Shown: in pieces, positions 1 to 8,305 of the stretch
How the letters are laid out: each line of letters opens with the position of its first letter
Numbering within the stretch: position 1 is the first letter of the stretch
Assembly (NCBI GenBank): GCA_036657395.1
Contig: JAVXGM010000015.1
Span: forward strand, 1 to 35,653
Reading direction: 5' to 3'
Source: JAVXGM01 sp036657395
GTDB lineage: Bacteria > Bacillota > Clostridia > Peptostreptococcales > Anaerovoracaceae
DNA length: 35,653 bases
Made by a program: the position numbers and the translations under genes
The notes under the pieces: model-generated
What the model saw: the letters and a program-made list of their open reading frames with translations, nothing else
What the model was told of the DNA's origin: nothing
Databases searched by the model: none

Positions 1-60
1 TCAATCATAACCCAATAGGTAAGTAGCTATGAGCTGCAAAGCAAAGACAGCTAAAAACAA

Positions 61-95
61 AAATACCCTAGCATTTCAAAAATGCTAGGGTATTT
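61..95 (-). terminator. Rho-independent terminator of the NSS transporter operon
   Basis: A perfect 16-bp inverted repeat (61-76 pairing with 80-95) has a 3-base CAA loop. Read on the minus strand it is followed by a T-rich run (complement of the A-rich 51-60). It lies about 20 bases past the stop of the minus-strand small subunit gene, so it most likely ends that operon. Bases 1-60 hold no feature I can support. Confidence 0.85.
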
Positions 96-115
96 ATCTT
101 TAAGTAGGAAGCTTC

Positions 116-277
116 CTACTCATTTTTTGTGTCTTTGTTTTCGTCTTGATTTTCCTCTTGGTCTTCGCTTTCTGGATGCTTTTTGCCATATCTTATAGCG
201 AAAATGACTGCCGCAGCACATCCGCCCCAAAGACCAACACAACCGATGACCATCATTACTATTGCACCAGTACTCAT
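116..277 (-). CDS. MetS-like small subunit of NSS amino-acid transporter (53 aa)
   Basis: This short gene starts at ATG 277, sharing one base with the stop of the upstream transporter gene (TAATG), so the two are translationally coupled. The RBS GGGAGG lies inside the end of the transporter gene. The product has one N-terminal hydrophobic segment (about residues 5-28, small residues and a GLWGG turn), then RYGKK, then a very acidic, Gln/Asn-rich tail ending in KNE. Known family: MetS, the small membrane subunit needed with the NSS transporter MetP in Corynebacterium, has this size, topology and position. Assignment rests on context and topology rather than on a catalytic motif. It probably stabilises or activates the large subunit in the membrane. 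Confidence 0.75.
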   Translation of the reverse strand: MSTGAIVMMVIGCVGLWGGCAAAVIFAIRYGKKHPESEDQEENQDENKDTKNE

Positions 278-1779
278 TATATTACCTCCCTTTGGGAAAC
301 GTGGTCAAGATCAGCATAGCCGTCTTTACCCTTCATAGTAGTAAGCACGTCTGCTACAACAATGCAGATAAGGATAATGCCCCAGCCAAAGATCATAATG
401 TCTATAGAAGGATATTCCCCATAACCGTTAACAATAAAGTCCTTTGTATTTAGGATCAACATGATTCCTAGAAGAGCAGTTGTAAGAATTCTTAGTGAGA
501 ATACCCACCACCTGCCAATGCTAAAGTTTGAAAATTCGTTAGCTTCCCTGCGTAGACGCTCAGTGTTAAAGAATCTCGTAACCAAGACTACCTCTAGTAC
601 GCCAGCACTTGCAATACCAATGTTATTGATAAAGGCATCCACAATGTCTAAAATATTTAGTCCAGCTCCAGTAATAAATATGCTGCTCACAACAAAAGCC
701 GGAACTACCACAAGAGTAACCGCTTTTTTGTGGTGCATGTCAAATTTGTCCTGAATACCTGAAATAACCGCCTGAAGTATTGAAATCATTGAAGTGAGTC
801 CTGCGGTGAAAAGTGCGCCAAAGAAACAGATGCCAAACAATGCGTTAAGTGCAGGCAATGCACTGATTGCAGTTGGGAAAGTCATAAATGCTAGTCCAAT
901 TCCCGAGCTTGCAACTTCTTCGATTGATACACCCTGCTGTAAGGCCATGTAGCCCATGATACTAAACACACCAATACCTGCAAAGACTTCAAAGCCATGG
1001 TTAGCAGTAGCAGTAATAAATGCACTGTTTACCACATCTGTTTTCTTTGGCAAGTAGCTAGAATACGCTAGCATGATAGCAAATGCGATAGATAAGCTGT
1101 AGAAAATCTGTCCATAAGCAGCTACCCATACTTTTGGTTCAAGTAGTGCTCCCCAGTCAGGCTTAAACATATATTCAAGTCCATTAACAGCTCCAGGTAG
1201 TGTTATTCCCCGAACTACTAAAATAAGAATAAGCACTAACAAAATAGGTAAGCATATTTTACAAGCCATTTCTATTCCTCGGCGAATACCCTTATACATA
1301 ATGAATATAATCAAGGCCCATACGATGACAAAAGGTACAATTAGGTTGGTTTGAATACCACCCAAGGTATGTGCGTTTTCTGTAGCTCCCAGGTATTTTA
1401 CAAAAAATGCAGATGGATCTGCGCCCCACGCCTGGTTTAGGGAAAATCCCATATAGCTTACCACCCATACAACGATGGCTACGTAATATACAGAAATAAT
1501 AAATGCAACCATTACCTGAAACCAGCCAAGCCATTCGAACTTTCTGTTCATTCTGGCCCAAGTGACAGGTGCGCCACCTCTAAAGGTCTTGCCCATAGTG
1601 TATTCCAAAATTAATATTGGGATACCTGCAGTAATTATTGCAAAAAGATATGGTAGTAGGAATGCTCCCCCACCATTTGATGCGGCAACATACGGGAAAC
1701 GCCATATATTACCAAGACCTACTGCTGATCCGATTGCGGCCAGCAAGAAGCCTAGTTTTGAATTCCATTGATCTCTCAA
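277..1779 (-). CDS. Sodium-dependent amino-acid transporter, NSS (SNF) family
   Basis: The product is a 500-residue integral membrane protein of the neurotransmitter:sodium symporter family, which takes up amino acids with Na+. TM1 carries the unwound Na+/substrate-binding signature (GSAVGLGNIWRFPYV, about residues 17-31), and about 11-12 hydrophobic segments follow; the length is typical of bacterial members. The start chosen is TTG at 1779, which has AAGGAGG six bases upstream. A longer reading to 1818 would run into the -10 box of the promoter at 1818-1846 and has no RBS. The substrate cannot be read from sequence; the coupled MetS-like gene suggests neutral amino acids such as methionine or alanine (inference). 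Confidence 0.92.
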   Translation of the reverse strand: MRDQWNSKLGFLLAAIGSAVGLGNIWRFPYVAASNGGGAFLLPYLFAIITAGIPILILEYTMGKTFRGGAPVTWARMNRKFEWLGWFQVMVAFIISVYYVAIVVWVVSYMGFSLNQAWGADPSAFFVKYLGATENAHTLGGIQTNLIVPFVIVWALIIFIMYKGIRRGIEMACKICLPILLVLILILVVRGITLPGAVNGLEYMFKPDWGALLEPKVWVAAYGQIFYSLSIAFAIMLAYSSYLPKKTDVVNSAFITATANHGFEVFAGIGVFSIMGYMALQQGVSIEEVASSGIGLAFMTFPTAISALPALNALFGICFFGALFTAGLTSMISILQAVISGIQDKFDMHHKKAVTLVVVPAFVVSSIFITGAGLNILDIVDAFINNIGIASAGVLEVVLVTRFFNTERLRREANEFSNFSIGRWWVFSLRILTTALLGIMLILNTKDFIVNGYGEYPSIDIMIFGWGIILICIVVADVLTTMKGKDGYADLDHVSQREVI

Positions 1780-1817
1780 AATTTTCCTCCTTAAAATAAC
1801 AGATAAATAACTATACA

Positions 1818-1846
1818 ACTATATCAAAGGAATCTTTTAAAGTCAA
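1818..1846 (-). promoter_or_regulatory. Promoter of the NSS transporter operon
   Basis: Read on the minus strand: TTGACT (1846-1841), a 17-base spacer, TATAGT (1823-1818). It is a near-consensus sigma-A promoter about 30 bases upstream of the TTG start, and it rules out the longer upstream reading frame. Confidence 0.8.
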
Positions 1847-1903
1847 CGGTCACCTGGTGGACAAACACTAAAAATCGTCAAAAAACTTGTGCAAAAATAT
1901 AAT

Positions 1904-1932
1904 TTGTATCTGTGACCCAAAAATACTATAAT
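1904..1932 (+). promoter_or_regulatory. Promoter of the hyp operon
   Basis: TTGTAT (1904-1909), a 17-base spacer and TATAAT (1927-1932) are followed by an overlapping second TATAAT (1932-1937). This is about 95 bases upstream of hypA, leaving a leader of roughly 90 bases in which I recognise no riboswitch. Confidence 0.65.
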
Positions 1933-2031
1933 ATAATCTATGAGGCTTGTGCTAAATGCCAAACAACTAAAAAGGTATAAATCAAAACTTATGCCATCAC
2001 AGGATCAATGAAGGTTAAAAGGAGATGAACA

Positions 2032-2373
2032 ATGCACGAATATCCAATAACAGAGCAAATTATCAAGATTGCAGAAAAGCATTGTAATGAAGCAAAAGCG
2101 AAAAGAGTAACAACAGTCAACCTGGTTATTGGGGACTACTCAGGCTATGTAGGCGAATCCGTTCAAATGTATTTTGATTTGATTGGAGAAGGCACCCTAT
2201 GTCAAGGAGCGCAGGTAAATATAACCCATGTTAAGCCTAAACTAAAATGTCCGGACTGCGGTCTGTTTTTTGAAAGAGAATTACAATCCTTCGCCTGCCC
2301 AAGCTGTGGAGCTGACGGCGGCCCCTCAAAGATAGGCAAGGAATTTTATATTGAATCAATTGAGGTAGAATAA
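2032..2373 (+). CDS. hypA: Hydrogenase nickel-insertion protein HypA
   Basis: HypA passes Ni2+ to the large subunit of [NiFe] hydrogenases together with the GTPase HypB. The 113-residue product starts MHE (His2 and Glu3 form the nickel site of the family) and has a zinc site of two CxxC pairs at Cys73/Cys76 and Cys89/Cys92. Length is normal. The RBS AAAGGAG lies just upstream. It is the first gene of the hyp run; 56 bases separate it from hypB. HybF, the paralogue, has the same motifs, but the linkage to hypBFCDE makes HypA the natural name. Confidence 0.95.
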   Translation: MHEYPITEQIIKIAEKHCNEAKAKRVTTVNLVIGDYSGYVGESVQMYFDLIGEGTLCQGAQVNITHVKPKLKCPDCGLFFERELQSFACPSCGADGGPSKIGKEFYIESIEVE

Positions 2374-2429
2374 AGAAAGATCTCGCCGAGCTGAAAGGGA
2401 GATAACCTATAAATAGAAAGGAAAGAAAA

Positions 2430-3119
2430 ATGCACGACGTAAGAAAAGTACAAGTAATGGAAGGTATTTTAGATGAAAATGACAATATTGCCAAAACAGT
2501 AAATGAGCATCTAAGCGACCATGGGATTTTAATAGTAAATGAAATGGGTGCACCTGGAGTTGGAAAAACCACTACCCTCAAAAATGTTATCAAACATCTA
2601 GACGGGCTGAAACCATACGTAATTGAAGGGGACATTGAGTCAGACCTAGACACTAAGACCTTAAACGGCCTTGGCATTGAAACCCACCAGATAAATACAT
2701 ATGGGTCTTGTCATTTAGATGCTCCTATGATCCACCACATGGTGGATCACATTTCTTTTGATAAGCCAGGCATTTTGTTTATTGAAAACATTGGAAATCT
2801 TGTTTGCCCTGCGGAGTTTACCATTGGAGAACACGTAATGATGCTTGTTTCCACTGTTACAGAGGGTAGCGACAAGCCTTACAAATATCCTCTCGCATTT
2901 GAAAAGGCGGATATCATCCTTCTCAACAAGGTAGATCTCATTCCATACCTTGATTTTGATGAGGACTTTTTCATGAAGGGAGTTAGGGCGCTTAATAAGG
3001 ATGTTCCAGTTATTAAGGTTTCAGGAACTACAGGAGAAGGCTTTGACCAGGTTGCAAAATGGCTGTCACAAAAGGCTAAGTCATTAAAAGCCAAGGCTCA
3101 CGATCATAATCACAAATGA
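2430..3119 (+). CDS. hypB: Hydrogenase nickel incorporation GTPase HypB
   Basis: SIMIBI-class GTPase that drives nickel delivery to hydrogenase. The P-loop is at residues 40-47 (GAPGVGKT). It is followed by the ESDLDT segment, the metal-site motif GSCHLDA, the conserved ENIGNLVCPAEF block and the NKVDL guanine motif. The 229-residue length is typical. The long N-terminal His-rich tract of nickel-storing HypBs is absent; only a small His cluster (HDHNH) remains at the C terminus, suggesting little nickel storage (inference). The stop overlaps the hypF start by 4 bases (ATGA), implying coupled translation. Confidence 0.96.
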   Translation: MHDVRKVQVMEGILDENDNIAKTVNEHLSDHGILIVNEMGAPGVGKTTTLKNVIKHLDGLKPYVIEGDIESDLDTKTLNGLGIETHQINTYGSCHLDAPMIHHMVDHISFDKPGILFIENIGNLVCPAEFTIGEHVMMLVSTVTEGSDKPYKYPLAFEKADIILLNKVDLIPYLDFDEDFFMKGVRALNKDVPVIKVSGTTGEGFDQVAKWLSQKAKSLKAKAHDHNHK

Positions 3120-5395
3120 AAAAGATAACCGTAAAAATTAAATTATGGGGCATCGTTCAAGGGGTTGGATTCAGACCCTTTGTAGCCAAAATAGCAGACC
3201 GCTTACAGATGAAAGGAGAAGTCCTTAACATCGGCGGTCTTGTTGAAATTGTTCTAACCGATATCCCTAGCCGAATTGAGGAATTCACCAAGATCTTAAA
3301 AGCTGAAAAGCCAGTTCCTGCAGAAATAGTGTATATGAAGCAAACTCAAGAAGACTACAGGGAGTTTCAAGGTTTTACTATACTAGACAGCGGGTATGGA
3401 GACGATGAGGCGGCTATGATTCCGGCGGATTTAGCCATTTGCCCGGATTGTTTGGCAGAGCTTAGAAACCATGAAAATCCAAGGTACGCTCATTCTTTTA
3501 TTAGCTGCATGGTCTGCGGTCCAAGGTATACGGTTATTGATTCCATTCCTTACGATAGGGAAAATACAACTATGATTGATTTTCCAATGTGCAACTTCTG
3601 TAGCAGTGAATATGGAAATCTTCATGATCGCAGATACCATGCCCAGACTATATCTTGCCATGACTGTGGCCCAATGCTAGAGTTTTCAGGTGAGGCAAAA
3701 AATTTGCCCCAGGCAGCAGCCAAGCTAAAAACTGGAGCAGTAATTGCTTTTAAAAGCGTAGGCGGATATAATTTAGTCTGCGATCCTGCAAATCCAATCT
3801 CTGTAAGAAAATTAAGGAAGATGAAAAATAGAGATAGCAAACCATTTGCCCTAATGTTTAAGGACATAGATCAAGTAAAAGAATATTGTAACGTGAGTCC
3901 CTTAGAGGAAACATTGTTACAATCATCAGCAAGGCCCATTATTCTTTTAGAGCATAAACCCACTGATGATATTGAAATTAGTAAAAGTCGATTTATTGGG
4001 GCATTTTTGCCTAGTATGGGAGCCCAATATCTTTTGCTAGATCATATTAGCCCTTTGATTTTTACTAGTGCAAATCCATCATCTATGCCTATGATAAAAG
4101 ATGACGAGGCAATGATGGGGATGGATTTAAGCTCAGATTGCAAGATAAATACGATTATTTCAAATAAGCGGCGAATAAAAGTTAGGATGGATGACTCTGT
4201 AGTTCGTGTCATTGATGGCCAACCTCAGATGATTAGAAGATCCAAAGGATATGCCCCTGTGCCTCTATATATTCCCACAACAAAAGAAAAATTGCAAATC
4301 TTTGCAACAGGTGGCCAGCTAAAAAATTCATTTTCTCTTAGCAAAGGCCCTTTTGCATATGTGAGCCAGTACTTTGGAGACATGGACACTATAGAAAATC
4401 AGGATATTTATAGAGAAAATCTTAACCGTATGTCCAAGCTTTTTCGTATTAAGCCGGATTTAGTGATTTGTGATCTTCATCCACTATATTTCACCACTAA
4501 GCTGGCAGTAGCATATGCCAAGAAACATGATATTCCCTTGATCAAGGTTCAGCACCATCACGCCCATGTGGCATCGGTAATGGCAGAACACAATCTTGAT
4601 GGGCAGGTTATAGGTGTTAGCTTTGATGGGACAGGCTATGGTACTGACGCAAAGATATGGGGTGGAGAGTTTCTTCTTTGCCAAGGAGCTGAATTTCAGC
4701 GAAAATCTCACCTGAAGTATGTGAAAATGCTTGGCGGTGACTCATCCATGAAAGAGGCTTGGAAGTCAGCTGTCAGCTATATTTACGCCTATGAAAACGG
4801 CTACCTAGATGAGAAAGCTCCTGAAAACCCATCAGCTAAATCAAAATCCATCCCCATTGACATTTCCCAAATTCTGGAGTTTGCTAAAAGTACAAATTGG
4901 GAATACGACAGAAATTGTAAAAAGGGAGCAATATCAAAAAAAGTAACTGCAAAAAAAGCTTTGTCCATGAATATCAATACCATTCAAAGCTCTAGCATGG
5001 GCAGACTTTTCGATGGGGTTTCTGCTCTTCTCGGGATAAAAGAATATAACGACTATGAGGGGCAATGTGCTATAATGCTAGAAGACGCAGCTGCAGCGGC
5101 GCTTGCAGCCCCCGGACAAGACAAGGCAAACGATCTTGCTTTAGCATTTCATAGGCAAATTGCACAGATGATTTTAAAGGAGTGCATTGCCATCGGACAG
5201 ACAGACAAAGTTGCCTTAACAGGTGGAGTATTTCAAAATAAGATTCTTATGGAAGAAAGCCTAAAACTACTTAGAGAAAATGGCTTTCAAGTTTACTACA
5301 ATATATCAGTTAGCCCTAACGATGGAGGTATCCCTTTAGGACAAACATATATCGGGTTAAAAGGAGGTAGGGACCTATGTCAATCGAAAAAGTAA
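3116..5395 (+). CDS. hypF: Carbamoyltransferase HypF
   Basis: HypF makes the thiocarbamoyl group on HypE from carbamoyl phosphate and ATP, the source of the CN ligands of the [NiFe] site. Domains are in the usual order. The acylphosphatase-like domain has VQGVGFR at residues 14-20. Two zinc-finger units follow (CPDC, CMVC, CNFC, CHDC, about residues 105-185). Next come a YrdC-like domain with KSVGGYNLVCD, and a Kae1-like domain with the HHHAHVASVMAEH metal motif, FDGTGYGTD and TGGVFQN near the end. At 759 residues it is full length. The final 19 bases overlap the next gene. Confidence 0.97.
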   Translation: MKKITVKIKLWGIVQGVGFRPFVAKIADRLQMKGEVLNIGGLVEIVLTDIPSRIEEFTKILKAEKPVPAEIVYMKQTQEDYREFQGFTILDSGYGDDEAAMIPADLAICPDCLAELRNHENPRYAHSFISCMVCGPRYTVIDSIPYDRENTTMIDFPMCNFCSSEYGNLHDRRYHAQTISCHDCGPMLEFSGEAKNLPQAAAKLKTGAVIAFKSVGGYNLVCDPANPISVRKLRKMKNRDSKPFALMFKDIDQVKEYCNVSPLEETLLQSSARPIILLEHKPTDDIEISKSRFIGAFLPSMGAQYLLLDHISPLIFTSANPSSMPMIKDDEAMMGMDLSSDCKINTIISNKRRIKVRMDDSVVRVIDGQPQMIRRSKGYAPVPLYIPTTKEKLQIFATGGQLKNSFSLSKGPFAYVSQYFGDMDTIENQDIYRENLNRMSKLFRIKPDLVICDLHPLYFTTKLAVAYAKKHDIPLIKVQHHHAHVASVMAEHNLDGQVIGVSFDGTGYGTDAKIWGGEFLLCQGAEFQRKSHLKYVKMLGGDSSMKEAWKSAVSYIYAYENGYLDEKAPENPSAKSKSIPIDISQILEFAKSTNWEYDRNCKKGAISKKVTAKKALSMNINTIQSSSMGRLFDGVSALLGIKEYNDYEGQCAIMLEDAAAAALAAPGQDKANDLALAFHRQIAQMILKECIAIGQTDKVALTGGVFQNKILMEESLKLLRENGFQVYYNISVSPNDGGIPLGQTYIGLKGGRDLCQSKK

Positions 5396-5859
5396 GGCAG
5401 TATTTTAAAGGGATAGGAATCGAGGAGAAGATTAAAGAATTTCCAGTTTCCAGTGCAACTGTAGAGCTTGCAGCAAAAGCTGAAGGGATTATTCCTGGGA
5501 GAATTTGCAAGACCATTTCTTTTCAGGATGGGGAGGATGGCTGTATCCTAGTGCAGACCGCAGGGGATACTAAAATTAATAGCGGTAAGTTTAAAAAAGC
5601 TTTTGGCATTAAAGCCAAAATGCTGTCAGCAGAAGACGTCCTCAAATTCACAGGCCATGAAGTGGGCGGTGTGTGCGCCTTCGGAATCGACCATCCCAGT
5701 GTAAGAGTTTATGCTGATGTTTCCATGAAACGATTTGACACCATGTTTCCCGCTTGCGGAAGCAGCAACAGTGCAATAGAGCTAACTAATGATGAACTTT
5801 TCACCTATTCCAAGGCACTAAAATGGGTGGATGTATGCAAAATAACGGAGGAAAAATAA
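5377..5859 (+). CDS. YbaK/EbsC-family aminoacyl-tRNA deacylase-like protein
   Basis: A 160-residue protein of the YbaK/ProX editing-domain superfamily, whose characterised members clear mischarged tRNAs (for example Cys-tRNA-Pro) in trans. Visible family marks are the SSATVELAAKAEGI helix, GRICKTISF, the GDTKINSGKFKKAFG segment and the GHEVGGVCAFG loop. The RBS AAGGAGG (5361-5367) lies inside hypF and the ATG at 5377 overlaps hypF by 19 bases. The next gene, hypC, starts at the base after this stop. It is therefore firmly embedded in the hyp operon, where such a gene is not a known maturation factor. Its true substrate is unknown; a housekeeping editing role or a hyp-linked role are both open. 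Confidence 0.85.
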   Translation: MSIEKVRQYFKGIGIEEKIKEFPVSSATVELAAKAEGIIPGRICKTISFQDGEDGCILVQTAGDTKINSGKFKKAFGIKAKMLSAEDVLKFTGHEVGGVCAFGIDHPSVRVYADVSMKRFDTMFPACGSSNSAIELTNDELFTYSKALKWVDVCKITEEK

Positions 5860-6075
5860 ATGTGTATCGCAATACCTGGCAAAGTAATTGCCATTAAGGA
5901 AAATATCGCTGACGTGGATTTTAAGGGAAATCAGGTTCGAGTAAATACTGGTTTGATTGATCCTAAGGTAGGTCAATATGTTTTGGTCCACGCAGGTTGT
6001 GCAATTGAGGTTATGGAACAAAATAAGGCTGAGGAATTAATCAACCTCTTTGATGAATTGGAGGAGCTTAAGTAA
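5860..6075 (+). CDS. hypC: Hydrogenase assembly chaperone HypC/HybG
   Basis: A 71-residue chaperone that, with HypD, carries the Fe(CN)2CO unit to the hydrogenase large subunit. It begins MCIAIPGKV, with the essential Cys2, and has the HAGCAIEVM motif typical of the family. GGAGG at 5847-5851 lies in the end of the preceding gene, with no intergenic base. The stop TAA shares its last A with the hypD start, so hypC and hypD are translationally coupled, as fits partners that form one complex. Confidence 0.96.
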   Translation: MCIAIPGKVIAIKENIADVDFKGNQVRVNTGLIDPKVGQYVLVHAGCAIEVMEQNKAEELINLFDELEELK

Positions 6076-7121
6076 TGGAAATAAGCAAAGTCATAGAGTA
6101 TTTGAAGGCATACAACGGTTCTGAAATTAAGCTTATGGAAGTTTGTGGCACCCATACGGCAAGCATTTTTAATAATGGAATTCGCAGCTTGATTTCACCT
6201 AAGATAAAGCTGATCTCAGGCCCTGGCTGTCCTGTTTGTGTCACGCCTACAGCATATATTGATAAGTGCATAGAATATGCTTGTAAGGAAAATCACATTC
6301 TCTTAACTTTTGGGGATATGATGAAAGTTCCTGGAACCCATGGCAGCCTTTCTCAGTCCAAGGGCAGGGGTGCTAAAGTTGAACTTATGTATTCTCCATT
6401 TGAGGCGGTGGAAAAGGCTAAAGCAAATCCTAATATTACATATGTGGTTGCAGCGGTTGGTTTTGAGACTACAGCCCCAGCCTATCCCCTTATGATTAAG
6501 GATGCCAAGAAACAAGGGGTTAAGAATCTTCGCCTCGTCACGGCTCTAAAGACGTTGATTCCAGCCCTTACCTGGATTTGCGAAAACCAGCAGGACATCG
6601 ATGGCTTTATTTGCCCTGGTCACATTAGCGTGATCATTGGCAGTGAAATCTTCAAGCCTTTGGCGGAAAAATATCACAAACCTTTTGTGGTGGCAGGTTT
6701 TGAAGGAGAGCATATTTTAGCAGTAATTTATGATCTTCTTTGTCAGATTCAGTCCGGTAAGGCAGATGTGAAAAATCTTTATAAAAGTGCAGTCAAAGAT
6801 GGAGGAAATAAAAAAGCGTTAGATGTAATAGATAAAGCTTTTGTACAAGGTCCTGCCATGTGGCGAGGCCTGGGAATAATCCCGGACTCTGGTCTGTATC
6901 TAGCTGATGCCGCCTACGATGTTGGAAGCAAAGGCCTAGATGAGGATATGGAATTACCCGAAAAGTGTTGTTGTGCCAGTGTGATTGTGGGAAAAATGAC
7001 CCCTGACCAATGTCCAATGTTTGCAAAGGGATGTACTCCAACAAACCCATTTGGCCCATGTATGGTATCCTCAGAAGGAGCTTGCGGCATATGGTTTAAA
7101 AATCAGTCTCAAGTAAAATAG
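6075..7121 (+). CDS. hypD: Hydrogenase formation protein HypD
   Basis: HypD is the [4Fe-4S] scaffold on which the Fe(CN)2CO cofactor is built. Visible hallmarks are CGTHT (Cys24), GPGCPVC (Cys52/Cys55), FGDMMKVPGT, GFETTAP, CPGHISVIIG and the C-terminal Cys-rich iron-sulphur region (CCC near residue 300, then CPMFAKGC, GPCMVSSEGAC). The 348-residue length is normal. A short gap with no terminator separates it from hypE. Confidence 0.97.
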   Translation: MEISKVIEYLKAYNGSEIKLMEVCGTHTASIFNNGIRSLISPKIKLISGPGCPVCVTPTAYIDKCIEYACKENHILLTFGDMMKVPGTHGSLSQSKGRGAKVELMYSPFEAVEKAKANPNITYVVAAVGFETTAPAYPLMIKDAKKQGVKNLRLVTALKTLIPALTWICENQQDIDGFICPGHISVIIGSEIFKPLAEKYHKPFVVAGFEGEHILAVIYDLLCQIQSGKADVKNLYKSAVKDGGNKKALDVIDKAFVQGPAMWRGLGIIPDSGLYLADAAYDVGSKGLDEDMELPEKCCCASVIVGKMTPDQCPMFAKGCTPTNPFGPCMVSSEGACGIWFKNQSQVK

Positions 7122-7153
7122 CTCAAAAGTATATATATAAGATGGAGGAATTT

Positions 7154-8134
7154 ATGAAAATAACTATGGCTCACGGTAGCGGCGGCAAAGCCTCCGCAGA
7201 ACTTATGAGCAGCATATTTGGAAAATATTTCAAAAACGATATTCTTGATAAAATGGAGGATGGGGCGGTGCTTCAAGTTGAAGGAAAAATCGCCTTTTCC
7301 ACTGATTCATTTGTGGTAACTCCCCTGACTTTCAAGGGTGGAGACATTGGCAAACTATGCGTCTGCGGAACAGTAAATGATTTGCTTATGATGGGTGCAA
7401 AGCCTGAATATTTGTCTTGCGGCTTTATTCTTGAAGAAGGTTTGGAAGTGGATCTTCTTGAGCAAGTTGTAAAATCCATGGCAGCAGCGGCGGCTGTGGC
7501 TGGAGTGAAAATTGTAGCAGGAGACACTAAGGTGGTAGAAGGCAGCGGCGGCTTATACATCAACACTTCTGGCATTGGAAAAATCCCACCAAACAGGCAC
7601 ATTAGTGCGGCTAATTGCAAGCCGGGAGACAAGATCATTCTTTCAGGAACCCTGGGCGATCACCACGCCTGTATTCTCAGCGCTAGAATGGAAATCGAAA
7701 ACAACATCAAAAGCGATTGTGCGGTTTTAGCGGATATTACCCAGGCATTATTTGATGGTGGAATTTCAGTGAAAACAATGCGTGATGTGACTAGAGGCGG
7801 CCTTGGAACCATCTTAAATGAACTGGCGGATACTTCTTCCTGCAAGATTCAAATAGAGGAATCTGCACTTCCTATGAATGAGGAAGTGGAAGGATTTGCA
7901 GATATTCTCGGACTCGACCCTCTTTACATGGCCAACGAAGGGAAGATGCTTGCCGTAGTTCCCGGTGAGATGGCGGAGGAAGCTTTGGCTTTAGTCCGTG
8001 CCACTAAAAACGGCAAAAACGCTGTTATCATAGGGGAAGTCCACCAAGGGAGGGGAACCATTATACGAACCCATCTAGGGGGAACTAGAGTGGTGGATGT
8101 CCTTTATGGAGAAGGCCTCCCACGAATCTGTTAA
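7154..8134 (+). CDS. hypE: Hydrogenase maturation protein HypE
   Basis: HypE is an AIR-synthase-like ATPase that dehydrates the thiocarboxamide on its C-terminal cysteine to thiocyanate, giving CN to iron. It has HGSGGKAS at the N terminus, TDSFVVTPL, GDTKVVEG, and DVTRGGLGT in the second domain. It ends in PRIC, so the acceptor cysteine is the last residue (326). I chose the ATG at 7154, five bases after GGAGG (7144-7148); an ATG at 7142 would overlap that RBS. It closes the operon before a strong terminator. Confidence 0.97.
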   Translation: MKITMAHGSGGKASAELMSSIFGKYFKNDILDKMEDGAVLQVEGKIAFSTDSFVVTPLTFKGGDIGKLCVCGTVNDLLMMGAKPEYLSCGFILEEGLEVDLLEQVVKSMAAAAAVAGVKIVAGDTKVVEGSGGLYINTSGIGKIPPNRHISAANCKPGDKIILSGTLGDHHACILSARMEIENNIKSDCAVLADITQALFDGGISVKTMRDVTRGGLGTILNELADTSSCKIQIEESALPMNEEVEGFADILGLDPLYMANEGKMLAVVPGEMAEEALALVRATKNGKNAVIIGEVHQGRGTIIRTHLGGTRVVDVLYGEGLPRIC

Positions 8135-8160
8135 TTGAAATATTTTGTTTAAATAACTTA

Positions 8161-8193
8161 AAGGGAGGCAGAAAATCTGCCCCCTTATTTTTT
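8161..8193 (+). terminator. Rho-independent terminator after hypE
   Basis: Arms AAGGGaGGCAGA and TCTGCCcCCCTT pair with one mismatch around an AA(A) loop, followed by a T-rich tract to 8193. It ends the hyp operon. Confidence 0.85.
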
Positions 8194-8244
8194 TATAGTT
8201 TTTCACATTCATGAAAGAGTTTGGCATAAAATGAAAATGATTGA

Positions 8245-8272
8245 TTGACTTTGGAAGAGTTGTTGGTATAAT
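8245..8272 (+). promoter_or_regulatory. Promoter of the deoR-family regulator/gap pair
   Basis: TTGACT (8245-8250), a 16-base spacer and TATAAT (8267-8272) lie 34 bases before the regulator ATG. No separate promoter is evident before gap, so this probably drives both genes. Confidence 0.75.
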
Positions 8273-8305
8273 GTATTAAAACACATAACCATGGGAGGTG
8301 ATAAT

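Noticed and set aside
262..754. Two plus-strand frames opposite the NSS transporter
   Set aside because: They lie wholly inside the real minus-strand genes, lack RBSs and show antisense-type composition. The same holds for the other shorter frames opposite or inside larger genes throughout the window, for example 2237-2677 minus, 7273-7638 minus and 12456-12890 minus.
2374..2429. ATCTC/GAGAT pairing between hypA and hypB as an internal terminator
   Set aside because: The stem is 5 bp with a 17-base loop and no T run. It is probably only a spacer with the hypB RBS.
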